Counted from the stretch's first letter, positions 18,201 through 27,403 are shown. The stretch is DNA of 50,940 nt from JAAYJT01 sp037446395 (GCA_037446395.1 JBBIIP010000023.1:1-50940), one strand, 5' to 3'. Numbers and translations: made by a program. The notes: generated from the sequence alone by a model not told the origin.

Positions 18201-18942
18201 AACTGTCAAGGGGTTGACCACCACCTACGACCTTCGTCGCACCAGCAATGTGCGTGTGCGCGCCAGCTATACCCTGCAATTTGCCAATGGCACCGGCTCG
18301 AATGCCGAAACCGCCCGTGCACTGATACTGTCCGGTCAGCCAAATTTGCGCAACCTCATTCCGCTTGACTTCGATCGCCGTCATGCCATAAACCTTAATC
18401 TTGACTATCGCTTTGGAAGTGGCAAAGATTATAGTGGCCCCCGCACTACCCGCCGCCTGAAAGGAACCACGCAGGCCAAATCAATCAATTGGCTCGAAGA
18501 CGCCGGTTTCAATGTCGTTATTTTCGGAGGGTCAGGAACGCCCTATACCAGGTCGAGCCGTATTTATCCGCTTGGCGGACAACGCGTCATTCAAGGCTCT
18601 ATCAACGGGGCCCGCCTACCGTGGCAGTTTCGCATTGACACACGTGTAGACAAGGATTTCAAACTTTCGGTAAAACAGAGTGACGGTAAAAGCAAAAAAG
18701 TGTATTTCAACGTTTACCTGAAAGTGAACAATGTGCTCAACAGCAAGAACATCATGGCGGTTTATTCTGCCACAGGAAACCCCAACGACGATGGTTTTCT
18801 GGCTTCCGCCGAATACCAAAGTCAGATCAATTCGCAGCTAAATCCAGCCTCCTATCGCGAGTTGTATGCACTAAGAATAAATTCACCCTTTAATTACAGC
18901 TCGCCCCGCATCATTCGTCTGGGTGTTTCTTTTAATTTCTAA
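15262..18942 (+). CDS. TonB-dependent receptor with carboxypeptidase-regulatory-like domain
   Basis: This is a 1226-aa outer-membrane receptor. It has a signal peptide (1-21, ending VYSQ), a carboxypeptidase-D-regulatory-like domain (about 24-110; GKIIDKETREPIPFANI, FNGNYSI, YVGYKP), and a plug (about 120-235; ATITSEEIAKMPNRS, IMYIDGIKVRG, VPAQYGDAVGGIINVTTRG). The remaining part is the beta-barrel, ending in the aromatic LGVSFNF typical of barrel proteins. NPNLKPEKTIDYELGFQ near residue 920 is a common barrel motif. By family, it imports or handles a ligand using TonB energy. It is not clearly a SusC, since no SusD follows; instead a 1466-aa exported protein and a PorV/PorQ-like barrel lie downstream (18-base gap). 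The ligand is unknown. Confidence 0.93.
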   Translation: MIKKLLLTLGIVFAIGSMVYSQSGTIQGKIIDKETREPIPFANIVAESGGSIKGGAMSDFNGNYSIKPIDPGRYDVKATYVGYKPTQISGVLVAANQIRFLDVQMESTAIALDVFDVVEYAVPLIDKDQTSSGATITSEEIAKMPNRSANAIATSVGGVFSADGERGSVRGQREEGTIMYIDGIKVRGSSALPESAIEQVSVILGGVPAQYGDAVGGIINVTTRGPSRTFGAGVEIESSQFLDAFGYNRLGVNLQGPLIKNKEKTSSLLGYFIATDFIFRQDGRPTNTGVYKVKDDVLAELEKNPIRRTLEGGSQYNSSFIRMSDLEHTTATLNTNRADINLSGKIDVKTSPNINLSFGGSYNLADFRNFSFSNSMFNYKNNTQNIQNTWRVYGRLTHRFPTDAESRSFIKNIFYSVQADFSSYASTSQDASHKDNFFNYGSIGKFTTYKIRTYEVGFDQVSGYAGLIHNAYFDTLFSFQRFENNPILANYTQQYYEFRNNRIRRIEQLSPTQGGLLNGRGPESVYGLFGNPGALQTGYGKFESQQIAANANFSADFGNHEIKLGFQYEQRFDRSYSLGPTGLWTQMRGLANFHIEQLDKANPQPVMRNGVYQDTVNYFRLYDKNSQFAFDRNLRRALGLPENGLDYLLIDSYDFNTKLLNYYDRNMVMKTILLPNGFNINMFSADDLLNQGNELVGYYGFDHAGRRLKNRPSLSDFFNEKDADGNFNRYIGAYEPIYSAFYLQDKFAFRDLIFNIGVRVDRFDANQMVLKDPYLLAEAFTIKEDVNLRFGPHPGNMGSDYVMYVDHPVNPTFITGYRSKNVWFDAKGTEVIDPTRSSIDAGNGVVPYLKNRDGLTAEAFEDYEPQWTVMPRISFSFPISDEALFFAHYNVLTQRPTTSSRLDLLDYFFIATRGTESINNPNLKPEKTIDYELGFQQKLSNSSSLSISGFYREIRDQIQSFRFTGAYPRTYYSYNNIDFGTVKGLTTTYDLRRTSNVRVRASYTLQFANGTGSNAETARALILSGQPNLRNLIPLDFDRRHAINLNLDYRFGSGKDYSGPRTTRRLKGTTQAKSINWLEDAGFNVVIFGGSGTPYTRSSRIYPLGGQRVIQGSINGARLPWQFRIDTRVDKDFKLSVKQSDGKSKKVYFNVYLKVNNVLNSKNIMAVYSATGNPNDDGFLASAEYQSQINSQLNPASYRELYALRINSPFNYSSPRIIRLGVSFNF

Positions 18943-18960
18943 GCCCGAAAGGATACGATT

Positions 18961-21900
18961 ATGAATTCAAAAACCAAAATATATAGCACGATGAAAGAGA
19001 GTATCAAGGCATTGCTCTTAGTTGCATTCTGTCTTACTACCATTTATTCTTATGCCGATAAGGTTCGTGGCTCCGGCACCAAGAGCAACGAAACCAAATC
19101 GGTGGCTTCGGGATGTATGCCTGGTGGCTCATTCAAATATCTTGATATCAACAATATCCGCACCCGCATCAACACCGGTGGCGATATGTGGTGGGACTTT
19201 GAAAGTGCCCAGTATGAAATCCCCAAGGGTTCGGGGAAAATGTCAATGTTTGCGGCCTCGTTGTGGATTGGTGGCCTTGATGTGAATGGTCAGCTGAAGC
19301 TGGCCGCCTTGCGCTATCGTCAGGTGGGAAATGACTATTGGCCAGGACCTCTTACCATCTCAGGAACAGCAGCTACCAGTGCCGTTGTATGTGCCAAGTA
19401 CGACAAGCATTTTCCGATGACCCGCCCGGATGTGAATAAGTTTCTGGCATGGCATGAAAATAAAGAAGCCTATCCCGGCTATACCATTCCACCGAGTATC
19501 CTCGATTGGCCCGCCCATGGCGATGTGTCGAAAGGCCAGAGTTATTATCTTGCCCCTTTCTACGATAAAGACGGTGATGGAGCATACGACCCAAATGCCG
19601 GAGATTATCCCTACTACGATCTCAAGGGCGATTTATGCCGCTCACTCACCCCAACAATGGATGCAGCCTATTATCACCCTAATGATCCGAATAACTGGAA
19701 ATATGGAATTCTATCGGACCAGGTAATTAAAGGCGACCAAACGTTGTGGTGGGTATTCAACGACAAGGGCAATATACATACCGAAACCAAGGGCGATGCC
19801 ATTGGTATGGAAATTCGCGGGCAGGCATTCGCTTTTGCTACCAATGACGAAATAAATAATATGACTTTTTATAGCTATGAAATCATAAACCGCTCCACGT
19901 TTACATTGCAAGAAACCTATTTTAGTCAGTGGGTTGACCCTGACCTGGGGTATGCCTATGACGATTATATTGGCTGCGATGTAAAACGTGGACTTGGATA
20001 TTGCTATAATGGTTTGCCTTCTGACGGCTTTGGGCAGGCCTGGACATACGGAAATCAACCACCCGCCATCGGCGTTGACTTTTTCCAGGGGCCTTATATG
20101 GACCCAATTGAACCCGGCGCACCTTTTTATAATAAAGACCGTCCTTCAGCATTTGATGCATTCGGAAATCTGAAGAACTGTGAAGAAATCAGATCAACAT
20201 TCCCAACCGCCATCAATGGTGTGAATTTTGGGGATGGCATCGCAAACAATGAACGCTTCGGGATGCGTCGTTTTACATATTTTAATAATAGTACCGGGCT
20301 GCCTTCGTTTATGACCGACCCGAGTGTCGCCATTGATTACTACAACTATCTGCGTGGCATATGGAAAGATGGCACCAAGATGATATACGGCGGACTCGGA
20401 CACCCGCAAACCGGCGGATTTGGCCCACCAACCGATTTTCTTTTCCCCGGTAATTCAGACCCTTGTTACTGGGGCACCAACTTCACTCCTGTCAACCCAG
20501 CCTTCTGGACTGAAGAAACCTCTAACAATCCTGCAAACGACCGCCGTTTTCTGCAATCAGCCGGCCCGTTTACCCTCAGACCCGGCGCTGTAAACTACAT
20601 CACCGTTGGAATACCCTGGGCTCGTGCAACCTCAGGAGGCCCTTATGCCTCAGTTGAATTACTTAGAGTAACAGATGACAAATGCCAGGCAATGTTTGAT
20701 AATTGCTTCCAGGTGGTAAACGGACCAAACGCTCCTGACCTGACCTTCCGCGAGCTTGACCAGGAACTGATTGTTTATATTTCGAACCGCAAATGGAACG
20801 ATGCCGGAAATAATTTTAATGAAGAATATGAGGAATTCGACTACAATATTCCCAAAGTCTTTCTCAAGAAAACCACCACCCTGAAACCCATCAGGCCTGG
20901 ATCTGATACAATGGTAGTTACCATCAGCACGGATACCGTCAAATATGACAGGTACTACAAGTTCGAAGGTTATCAGATTTATCAGCTGAAAAAACCCGGG
21001 GTGAGTGTATCAGACCTTAGAAATCCCGATCTTGCCCGACTGGTATTTCAGTGCGATTTGAAAAACAATGTCACTACGTTGGTCAATCACCTTTATGATC
21101 AATCTTTATCGGCTAACATCCCCCGCATGGAAGTGCAGGGGCAAAATCAAGGCATCAAACATTCCTTTAAACTAACCCTTGATGCCTTCACAAACCAGGC
21201 CATAATCAACCACAAGCAATATTATTACCTTGCATTGGCCTACGGGTTTAACGAATACGAAAAATACACTGCTGACCCGGCAGCACAGGAGCCTGGGGTT
21301 CAATCCCTCAATGGCCAAAAGAGAACCTACCTTTCAGGGCGAAATAACATCAAAGCCTATACTGCCATCCCCCATAAACCAGTGGGTACTACGGCGATGC
21401 AGTCGAAATATGGCGACGGAGTTGAAATTACCCGCATTCAGGGACAGGGCAATGGAGGAAACGCCCTGGATCTAACCAAAGAAACCGTTGACCTTATTTT
21501 GAGCAAGCCACCTGCCGACTCATTGATGTTTGTGGGCCCAACCAATTACCCGATTGCATATACTGCCACTTATAAAAAGGGACGAGGCCCGATTAACGTA
21601 AGGGTAGTTGACCCACTCAATGTAAAAGCTGCCAATTATACGGTCAGGTTCGACTCGATGTACTGGAGGAAATTATACAAAATCTCGAACAATGTTTCGA
21701 TTATTCCCGGTGGAGATACGGCTGGAATGTTTGTAACAACCTGGAAGTTAATTGATAATACCACAAAAAAAGTTTATCCTTCATCCAAAAGCATTTTACT
21801 TGAAAACGAACAAGTTTTCCCTGAACTTGGGCTGAGTGTTTTTATAAAACAAGTATTTAATCCGGGGCCTTACGATGTCGGAAAAGTACAGGATGGTTCA

Positions 21901-23361
21901 GTTCAGAATTCTCAGTGGGAGATTATTTCACCCAATAATGGATTGATCGAGTCCTCCATTGCCTATGCCGACAGCTCCCGAAGGTGGTTTAGCTCAGTGC
22001 CTGACCTTGACGGTGGGCTATCGCTAAACTGGATTCGGGCAGGAAACACCTACGACCGGGACAATGTTTTGCGAAACACCGACTGGGACATGAAGCCCGT
22101 TGGGTCGGTTAGTAAGCCATTCGACCCTGATCAGGTTTACGAAACCATTTTAGGAGGCACCTGGGCTCCTTTTCAGATGGCCACCTACGAAGGACAAGAT
22201 CCGGATGGAAGGACTGAACCGGTTCCTGGAGTTTTGCACAAGAGTTTTAACCTGATGCAGGACATTTCAAGTGTTGATATTGTGCTTACCCCGGATAAGA
22301 CGAAATGGACCCGTGCGGTGGTAATTGAGATGTGTGCTGTGCTGAGTGCCTCACAAAACAATACAGCTAAATTCGCAGTGAGAAATGCTCCTTCTGTTGA
22401 CAAAAACGGAACACCAGCAGCTGTAGGTGCCCCCCGAAGCATGAATCCCGAAGACCCAGCTTATTTGTATGCTACCGGCATGGGATGGTTTCCGGGTTAT
22501 GCTATTAATGTCGAAACAGGAGAACGCCTGAACATTATGTTTGGCGAGAATTCGTCGCTTATCACTGAAAACGGGCGCGACATGAAATGGAATCCAACTT
22601 CGCGAATTCGCCGCGACGATGGCAGTGTTGTGTTTGGCGGTATGCATTACGTTTATGTTATGTCTTCGAAAAGAATTGCGACGTTCGCTCCAGGGCTTAA
22701 CCAAAATGCCCCGGCCTATGATGGCGGACGATACCTGCGTTGGTATCTCGACAGAGGTAGTGTGGTGGTAAAAAGACTGGTCTGGGCAACAGCCATGTGG
22801 GTTAATATTCCACTCGCAGTTGCTAACAGGGAATGGCTCTCGAACGAGGCAACCATAAAAATCAGAATTGCAAAACCTTATGCACGTTATTACTCCAACC
22901 GCCCGGTTGACGCACAAGTGCTGGCAAAAGACACAGTGAATAAAAACTGGCCAATGTACACTTTTAGTACCGACAAGGTGGCAACCTTAAAAAATGACAT
23001 CGTAAAAGCTGTTACAGAACTCGACCTAATCAGCGTTGTGCCAAATCCTTACTATGCCTATAACTCCTATGAAACCAACCAGCTCGATAATCGCGTGAAA
23101 ATTGTTAATCTGCCAAGCAAATGCACTGTTACAATTTATAGTGTGGGCGGAACCCTGATCCGGCAGTTTACGAAAGATTCCCAGCTCATCGCCGATGCCG
23201 GGGGGAATGAACTTACTTCGATTGACTGGGATCTGAAGAATTATGCGGGCATACCCATTTCGGGCGGTTTGTATATTATTCACGTAAAAGCCGATGGCAT
23301 TGGTGAAAAAACGGTGAAATGGTTTGGGGCACTTCGGCCAATTGATCTCAACGCCTTCTAA
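18961..23361 (+). CDS. Large exported protein of unknown function, FlgD/T9SS-like C-terminus
   Basis: I do not recognise a named family for the bulk of this 1466-aa protein. A signal peptide is present (core LLLVAFCLTTIYSYA, ending about residue 33; an alternative start lies at 18991). Early residues include GGDMWWDFESAQYEIPKG. An acidic EF-hand-like loop DKDGDGAYDPNAGDYP (about 202-217) may bind calcium. The C-terminal 110 residues (VVPNPYYAYNSYE, VKIVNLPSKCTVTIYS, GIPISGGLYIIHV) form a FlgD-like Ig/T9SS-type sandwich. They end in an extra tail, VKWFGALRPIDLNAF, unlike the usual basic last strand. Position between a TonB-dependent receptor and a PorV/PorQ-like protein suggests a surface protein handled by both. 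It has no enzyme motif I can see. Confidence 0.8.
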   Translation: MNSKTKIYSTMKESIKALLLVAFCLTTIYSYADKVRGSGTKSNETKSVASGCMPGGSFKYLDINNIRTRINTGGDMWWDFESAQYEIPKGSGKMSMFAASLWIGGLDVNGQLKLAALRYRQVGNDYWPGPLTISGTAATSAVVCAKYDKHFPMTRPDVNKFLAWHENKEAYPGYTIPPSILDWPAHGDVSKGQSYYLAPFYDKDGDGAYDPNAGDYPYYDLKGDLCRSLTPTMDAAYYHPNDPNNWKYGILSDQVIKGDQTLWWVFNDKGNIHTETKGDAIGMEIRGQAFAFATNDEINNMTFYSYEIINRSTFTLQETYFSQWVDPDLGYAYDDYIGCDVKRGLGYCYNGLPSDGFGQAWTYGNQPPAIGVDFFQGPYMDPIEPGAPFYNKDRPSAFDAFGNLKNCEEIRSTFPTAINGVNFGDGIANNERFGMRRFTYFNNSTGLPSFMTDPSVAIDYYNYLRGIWKDGTKMIYGGLGHPQTGGFGPPTDFLFPGNSDPCYWGTNFTPVNPAFWTEETSNNPANDRRFLQSAGPFTLRPGAVNYITVGIPWARATSGGPYASVELLRVTDDKCQAMFDNCFQVVNGPNAPDLTFRELDQELIVYISNRKWNDAGNNFNEEYEEFDYNIPKVFLKKTTTLKPIRPGSDTMVVTISTDTVKYDRYYKFEGYQIYQLKKPGVSVSDLRNPDLARLVFQCDLKNNVTTLVNHLYDQSLSANIPRMEVQGQNQGIKHSFKLTLDAFTNQAIINHKQYYYLALAYGFNEYEKYTADPAAQEPGVQSLNGQKRTYLSGRNNIKAYTAIPHKPVGTTAMQSKYGDGVEITRIQGQGNGGNALDLTKETVDLILSKPPADSLMFVGPTNYPIAYTATYKKGRGPINVRVVDPLNVKAANYTVRFDSMYWRKLYKISNNVSIIPGGDTAGMFVTTWKLIDNTTKKVYPSSKSILLENEQVFPELGLSVFIKQVFNPGPYDVGKVQDGSVQNSQWEIISPNNGLIESSIAYADSSRRWFSSVPDLDGGLSLNWIRAGNTYDRDNVLRNTDWDMKPVGSVSKPFDPDQVYETILGGTWAPFQMATYEGQDPDGRTEPVPGVLHKSFNLMQDISSVDIVLTPDKTKWTRAVVIEMCAVLSASQNNTAKFAVRNAPSVDKNGTPAAVGAPRSMNPEDPAYLYATGMGWFPGYAINVETGERLNIMFGENSSLITENGRDMKWNPTSRIRRDDGSVVFGGMHYVYVMSSKRIATFAPGLNQNAPAYDGGRYLRWYLDRGSVVVKRLVWATAMWVNIPLAVANREWLSNEATIKIRIAKPYARYYSNRPVDAQVLAKDTVNKNWPMYTFSTDKVATLKNDIVKAVTELDLISVVPNPYYAYNSYETNQLDNRVKIVNLPSKCTVTIYSVGGTLIRQFTKDSQLIADAGGNELTSIDWDLKNYAGIPISGGLYIIHVKADGIGEKTVKWFGALRPIDLNAF

Positions 23362-23414
23362 GCACCAGTCCCAATTAACATAAAATGATTGTCAAATCCT
23401 ATAAAAGGTACAAT

Positions 23415-24473
23415 ATGAAGAGCATACAAACATACCTCATAACAGCAGGCTTGGTAGTAACTCAACTTTTTTTTGCTGCTGATCTGCACGCAGGAAACAA
23501 AGATCGGTCGGGGCAGGCAGGGGCCTCCGAATTGCTCATTAATCCCTGGGCACGGAGTTCGGGGTGGGGCGGCGCCAACACTGCAAGTATTCGCGGCCTC
23601 GAAGCAATGTATGGCAATGTTGCAGGCATTGCGTTTACAAAAAGTACTGAACTGATTTTTTCGAACACCGATTGGCTCAAAGGATCTGAAATCGGTGTAA
23701 GTTCGTTTGGCTTGACCCAGCGAACCGGCGAAGCAGGCGTGCTTGGGATTAGCGTGATGAGCATGAATTTTGGTGACATTCCGATCACTACAGCAGATTT
23801 GCCACAAGGCGGAATCGGAACTTTTGCCCCAAGCTATATGAACTTAGGAATATCCTATGCCAAGGCTTTCTCAAATAGTATTTACGGTGGCTTCACCATT
23901 AAAATTATTAGTGAGTCCATTGCCGATGTCAGTGCACAAGGCGTAGCATTAGATGCCGGGATTCAATATGTGACGGGAGAGTTGGAAAACATCAAGTTTG
24001 GCATTACACTAAAGAACATCGGCCCCACGATGAATTTTTCAGGCGATGGTTTATCAATCCGCTCTTTTCTGCCAGGCCAGGAAAGCCAGTTTACGGTGGA
24101 GCAACGTTCGGCTGAATTTGAGCTGCCATCTCAGCTGATTATTGGCGCTTCATACGATTTTTTGATTTCGGAAAATCATACGGTTACATTGGCCGGAAAC
24201 TTCACCTCCAATTCATTCCTGAAAGATCAGTTTTCGGGAGGAATTGAATACTCTTTACGTAATTATTTGATGCTTCGGGCAGGCTATCAATATGAAGAAG
24301 GGATTACCAAAAAGAGTGATCGCACTACTGCTTATACCGGCCCCAGTGCAGGCATTACAATACAAGTGCCACTGAACAAGGAAAAAGGGAGTGTATTTGG
24401 AGTTGACTATTCCTACCGGGATACAGATCCCTGGTCGGGCACACATAGCATAAGCGCACGAATGACGTTTTAG
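23415..24473 (+). CDS. PorV/PorQ family outer-membrane beta-barrel protein
   Basis: This 352-aa protein has a signal peptide (start MKSIQTYLITAGLVV, ending near LHA) and then a FadL-like beta-barrel. The PorV/PorQ pattern is seen in SELLINPWARSSGWGGANTA, the short GNVAGIAF motif, and repeated amphipathic strands up to the final ISARMTF with a terminal Phe. In the T9SS, PorV carries cargo from the translocon to the attachment complex, and family members elsewhere serve as partners of particular large substrates. I start at the ATG at 23415; an upstream ATG at 23385 adds ten residues that spoil the signal peptide. This need not be PorV itself; the neighbours suggest a dedicated version for the 1466-aa protein. 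Confidence 0.85.
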   Translation: MKSIQTYLITAGLVVTQLFFAADLHAGNKDRSGQAGASELLINPWARSSGWGGANTASIRGLEAMYGNVAGIAFTKSTELIFSNTDWLKGSEIGVSSFGLTQRTGEAGVLGISVMSMNFGDIPITTADLPQGGIGTFAPSYMNLGISYAKAFSNSIYGGFTIKIISESIADVSAQGVALDAGIQYVTGELENIKFGITLKNIGPTMNFSGDGLSIRSFLPGQESQFTVEQRSAEFELPSQLIIGASYDFLISENHTVTLAGNFTSNSFLKDQFSGGIEYSLRNYLMLRAGYQYEEGITKKSDRTTAYTGPSAGITIQVPLNKEKGSVFGVDYSYRDTDPWSGTHSISARMTF

Positions 24474-24506
24474 GATACAACAATCACATCTCGTCAGCTA
24501 TTTACT

Positions 24507-24531
24507 AAGACCCTGAGATCAGGGTCTTTTT
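24507..24531 (+). terminator. Rho-independent terminator after the PorV-like gene
   Basis: AAGACCCTG (24507-24515) and CAGGGTCTT (24520-24528) pair perfectly around a four-base loop and are followed by a run of T (24527-24531). This is a strong intrinsic terminator closing the receptor/1466-aa/PorV-like unit before greA. Confidence 0.9.
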
Positions 24532-24569
24532 CCTTACTAAATTTTAATGATATTAACTTTTTTTACGCC

Positions 24570-25046
24570 ATGGCAGAATCTGTCTATTTAACAAAAGAAG
24601 GCCTAAAGAAATTGCAGGACGAATTGAAGCAACTGATTTCAGTTGAAAGACCCCTGATTTCTCACCAGATTGCAGAAGCGAGAGACAAGGGCGATTTGAG
24701 CGAAAACGCCGAGTATGATGCAGCTAAAAATGCCCAGGCAATGCTGGAACTCAGAATATCAAAGCTTCAGGAGGTGGTGCGCAGTGCCCGACTTGTAGAC
24801 GAATCAAAGATTGACAGCAGTAAAGTACTTATATTCTCGACCGTTAAAATTAGGAACACAAACAATAATGCTGTAATGACCTACAAGCTCGTACCCGAAA
24901 ATGAAGCAGACCTCAAGACAGGTAAAATTTCGGTGAATAGTCCGATTGCAAGGGGTTTGCTTGGGAAAAGCATTGGCGAACTGGCAGAAATTACAGTGCC
25001 GGCAGGCAAACTGCTATTTGAAATCATCGAAATCAACCGTTTATAA
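24570..25046 (+). CDS. greA: Transcription elongation factor GreA
   Basis: This 158-aa factor enters the secondary channel of RNA polymerase and stimulates cleavage of backtracked RNA. The N-terminal coiled coil (about 1-75) carries the acidic tip GDLSENAEYDAAK (41-53) with Asp42 and Glu45, matching Asp41 and Glu44 of the E. coli protein. The C-terminal globular domain has SPIARGLLGKSIGE, and the ending is typical. The length is standard. It starts 39 bases after the terminator, and the HIT gene follows after 11 bases, so the pair forms an operon. Confidence 0.97.
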   Translation: MAESVYLTKEGLKKLQDELKQLISVERPLISHQIAEARDKGDLSENAEYDAAKNAQAMLELRISKLQEVVRSARLVDESKIDSSKVLIFSTVKIRNTNNNAVMTYKLVPENEADLKTGKISVNSPIARGLLGKSIGELAEITVPAGKLLFEIIEINRL

Positions 25047-25057
25047 TTTTAATTACC

Positions 25058-25453
25058 ATGGCAACTATATTTTCAAAAATTGTAAGTGGAGAAATACCCT
25101 GCTACAAAGTAGCTGAAAACGAAAAGTTTATAGCATTTCTTGACATTAACCCCCTGGCCAAAGGGCACACTTTGGTTATACCCAAAAAGGAGGTGGATTA
25201 TTTATTTGACATGAACAAAACTCATTATGCTGATTTTTTTCTGTTTGCAAGGCAAGTTGCCCTTGCCATCGGAAAATCAATTCCTTGCAAAAAGGTAGGC
25301 GTGGCTGTTGTTGGGCTTGAAGTAGCCCACGCACACATTCACCTGGTGCCTATTAATAAAATTTATGATATGGATTTCAGCAAGCCAAAATTAACTCTCG
25401 GGCGCGAAGAGTTTGCTGAAATCGCAACCCGGATTGCTTCAGCCATGATGTAG
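25058..25453 (+). CDS. HIT family nucleotide hydrolase
   Basis: This 131-aa member of the histidine triad superfamily is closest in layout to HINT-type phosphoramidases. The start FSKIVSGEIPCYKV, the FLDINPLAKGHTLVIPK block and the triad HAHIHLVP with His91, His93 and His95 are clear; His93 is the expected nucleophile. Such enzymes hydrolyse AMP-linked substrates in the cytoplasm, and the physiological substrate is usually unknown. It is joined to greA, a linkage that I recall in other Bacteroidota. It is convergent with purF, 42 bases away, with no clear terminator between. Confidence 0.94.
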   Translation: MATIFSKIVSGEIPCYKVAENEKFIAFLDINPLAKGHTLVIPKKEVDYLFDMNKTHYADFFLFARQVALAIGKSIPCKKVGVAVVGLEVAHAHIHLVPINKIYDMDFSKPKLTLGREEFAEIATRIASAMM

Positions 25454-25495
25454 CCGGGTGGCCAGGCGATTCATCCCAATCTCAAAATCAGGCAC

Positions 25496-27403
25496 TTACT
25501 GTTGATATGCCCTCTGATGTTTCCCTTCGATATAGTTGATAAATGCACGGTTGACTACTTTTACTCCTCCGGGGGTGGGATAATCGCCAGTAAAATACCA
25601 ATCGCCGGTATGGTTGGGGCTGGCGTGGTGAAGGTTTTCTATCGAATTGAACACAATCGTAACTTTTGCTTTTATATCTTTTGATTTTACCATCTGAGCT
25701 ATTTTGTCGGCAATTTGCGCAGCTGTGAATGGCTTATAAACTTCTTTTACATAATTGACCATTTCTTCTTTGGGCAGATGTTGTTGTTTTTTGCACTTCA
25801 TGTACACATCATTGATTATGTTGCTTTGATGTGTTTCTTTCAGAAGTGCAATCGCGGCATTGAAGGCAATGAAATCGTCCAGCCTAGCCATATCAATTCC
25901 ATAGCAATCGGGATAGCGTATCTGTGGCGCCGAAGAGGCAATGACGATGTGTTTCGGCCCCAAACGGTCGAGCATGCGAATGATGCTTTTGCGCAGTGTG
26001 GTTCCCCGCACCACCGAGTCGTCTATCACAACGAGTGTGTCTTCGCCTGGGCGAATGATGCCATATGTTACGTCATAAACGTGTGCAACCAAATCGTCGC
26101 GGCCTGTATCTTGTGTGATAAAAGTCCGTAGCTTGATATCTTTCACAGCAACTTTTTCGGTGCGTGGTTTCAAAGACAAAATCTTGTTGATGTTTTCTTC
26201 GGTGAGGGTTTCTTTCTCTCGCAATAGTTGTTCTTTCTTCACCTGGTTGCAAAACACATTCAGCTCTTCGAGTAATCCGTAAAATGCAACTGCAGCTGTG
26301 TTCGGAATATATGAAAATACCGTGTTTGTGAAATCGAAATTCACCGTTTCGAGTATTTGTTTTGTGAGCATTGCCCCCAGTTTTTTTCGTTCTTTATAGA
26401 TCTCCGAATCAGTTCCACGCGAAAAATAAATCCGTTCGAAAGAGCATGAACTTTTGATTTTTGGTTGTGTAAAAATTGCCTCCAAAACTTCGCCACTCTT
26501 TTTGATGATCAGGGCATGGCCAGGTTTTATTTCCTTTATCGCTTCAAACTGAACATTAAATGCTGTTTGAATGGCAGGGCGTTCAGATGTAACAACAACC
26601 ACCTCGTTGTCATGATAATAAAATGCCGGCCTGATACCATTCGGATCGCGAAAGGCAAATGCATCGCCATGCCCAAGAAGCCCTGCAATGGCATATCCTC
26701 CATCCCAATGCGCTGTTGCTCGCTCAATAATGCTGGCGATATTAAGATGTTCGGCAATGTGTTGGCTGATCTCTTTTTTAACCCAACCTTCGGTTTTGAA
26801 CCGTTTGTATAATATTTCGTTTTCTTCGTCGAGAAAATGGCCGATTTTTTCGAGAATTGTGATTGTATCGGATGTCTCCAGGGGATATTGCCCCAATTCA
26901 ACCAATTTGTTGAACATTTCGTCCACATTTGTGAGGTTGAAGTTACCGGCCAGCACTAGGTTTTTGGTTTTCCAGTTGTTTTCTCGCATCACCGGATGAA
27001 GGTTGTTGACCCCGTTTTTACCGTAAGTTCCATATCTGAGGTGCCCCAGAAAAAGTTCTCCGGTAAAATCAAAATTGTGTTTGAGCCAATTGACATCACG
27101 CACCCGGTTGGGGTGTTTTTCGTTGAGGCGGTTGATCTGATCAAAAAGTTGAAGGAATATTTCATTTACAGGTGAGCTGGCTCCTGAGCGCAACCGGCTG
27201 ATGTATTTTTCGCCAGGCTCAAGATCGAACTTAATGTTGGCAATTCCTGCCCCATCCTGCCCGCGGTTGTGTTGTTTTTCCATGAGCAGGTGTAGTTTAT
27301 GAAGCCCATAGAAAGCAGTCCCATAGCGCGCCTGGTAATACTCAAGTGGCTGAAGCAGCCTGATAAGAGCTATCCCGCATTCATGCTTTATCGCATCACT
27401 CAC
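25496..27403 (-). CDS. purF: Amidophosphoribosyltransferase (long Bacteroidota form)
   Basis: This 635-aa enzyme makes 5-phosphoribosylamine from PRPP and glutamine, the first step of purine synthesis. The N-terminal class II glutaminase domain begins at Cys9 (HECGIA), which becomes the nucleophile after the short leader is removed. QHNRGQDGAGI, HLRYGTYG and LAGNFNLTN follow. The phosphoribosyltransferase domain has the PRPP loop VVIDDSVVRGTTLRKS. The protein is about 130-160 residues longer than the common form, with an enlarged glutaminase domain and a C-terminal extension (TGDWYFTGDYPTPGG), the usual make-up in this phylum. A less likely reading is a related glutamine amidotransferase paralogue. 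Confidence 0.88.
   Translation of the reverse strand: MSDAIKHECGIALIRLLQPLEYYQARYGTAFYGLHKLHLLMEKQHNRGQDGAGIANIKFDLEPGEKYISRLRSGASSPVNEIFLQLFDQINRLNEKHPNRVRDVNWLKHNFDFTGELFLGHLRYGTYGKNGVNNLHPVMRENNWKTKNLVLAGNFNLTNVDEMFNKLVELGQYPLETSDTITILEKIGHFLDEENEILYKRFKTEGWVKKEISQHIAEHLNIASIIERATAHWDGGYAIAGLLGHGDAFAFRDPNGIRPAFYYHDNEVVVVTSERPAIQTAFNVQFEAIKEIKPGHALIIKKSGEVLEAIFTQPKIKSSCSFERIYFSRGTDSEIYKERKKLGAMLTKQILETVNFDFTNTVFSYIPNTAAVAFYGLLEELNVFCNQVKKEQLLREKETLTEENINKILSLKPRTEKVAVKDIKLRTFITQDTGRDDLVAHVYDVTYGIIRPGEDTLVVIDDSVVRGTTLRKSIIRMLDRLGPKHIVIASSAPQIRYPDCYGIDMARLDDFIAFNAAIALLKETHQSNIINDVYMKCKKQQHLPKEEMVNYVKEVYKPFTAAQIADKIAQMVKSKDIKAKVTIVFNSIENLHHASPNHTGDWYFTGDYPTPGGVKVVNRAFINYIEGKHQRAYQQ

Noticed and set aside
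15262..18942. SusC of a polysaccharide utilisation locus
   Set aside because: No SusD gene follows, and no glycoside hydrolase lies next to it; the neighbours are a 1466-aa protein and a PorV-like barrel.
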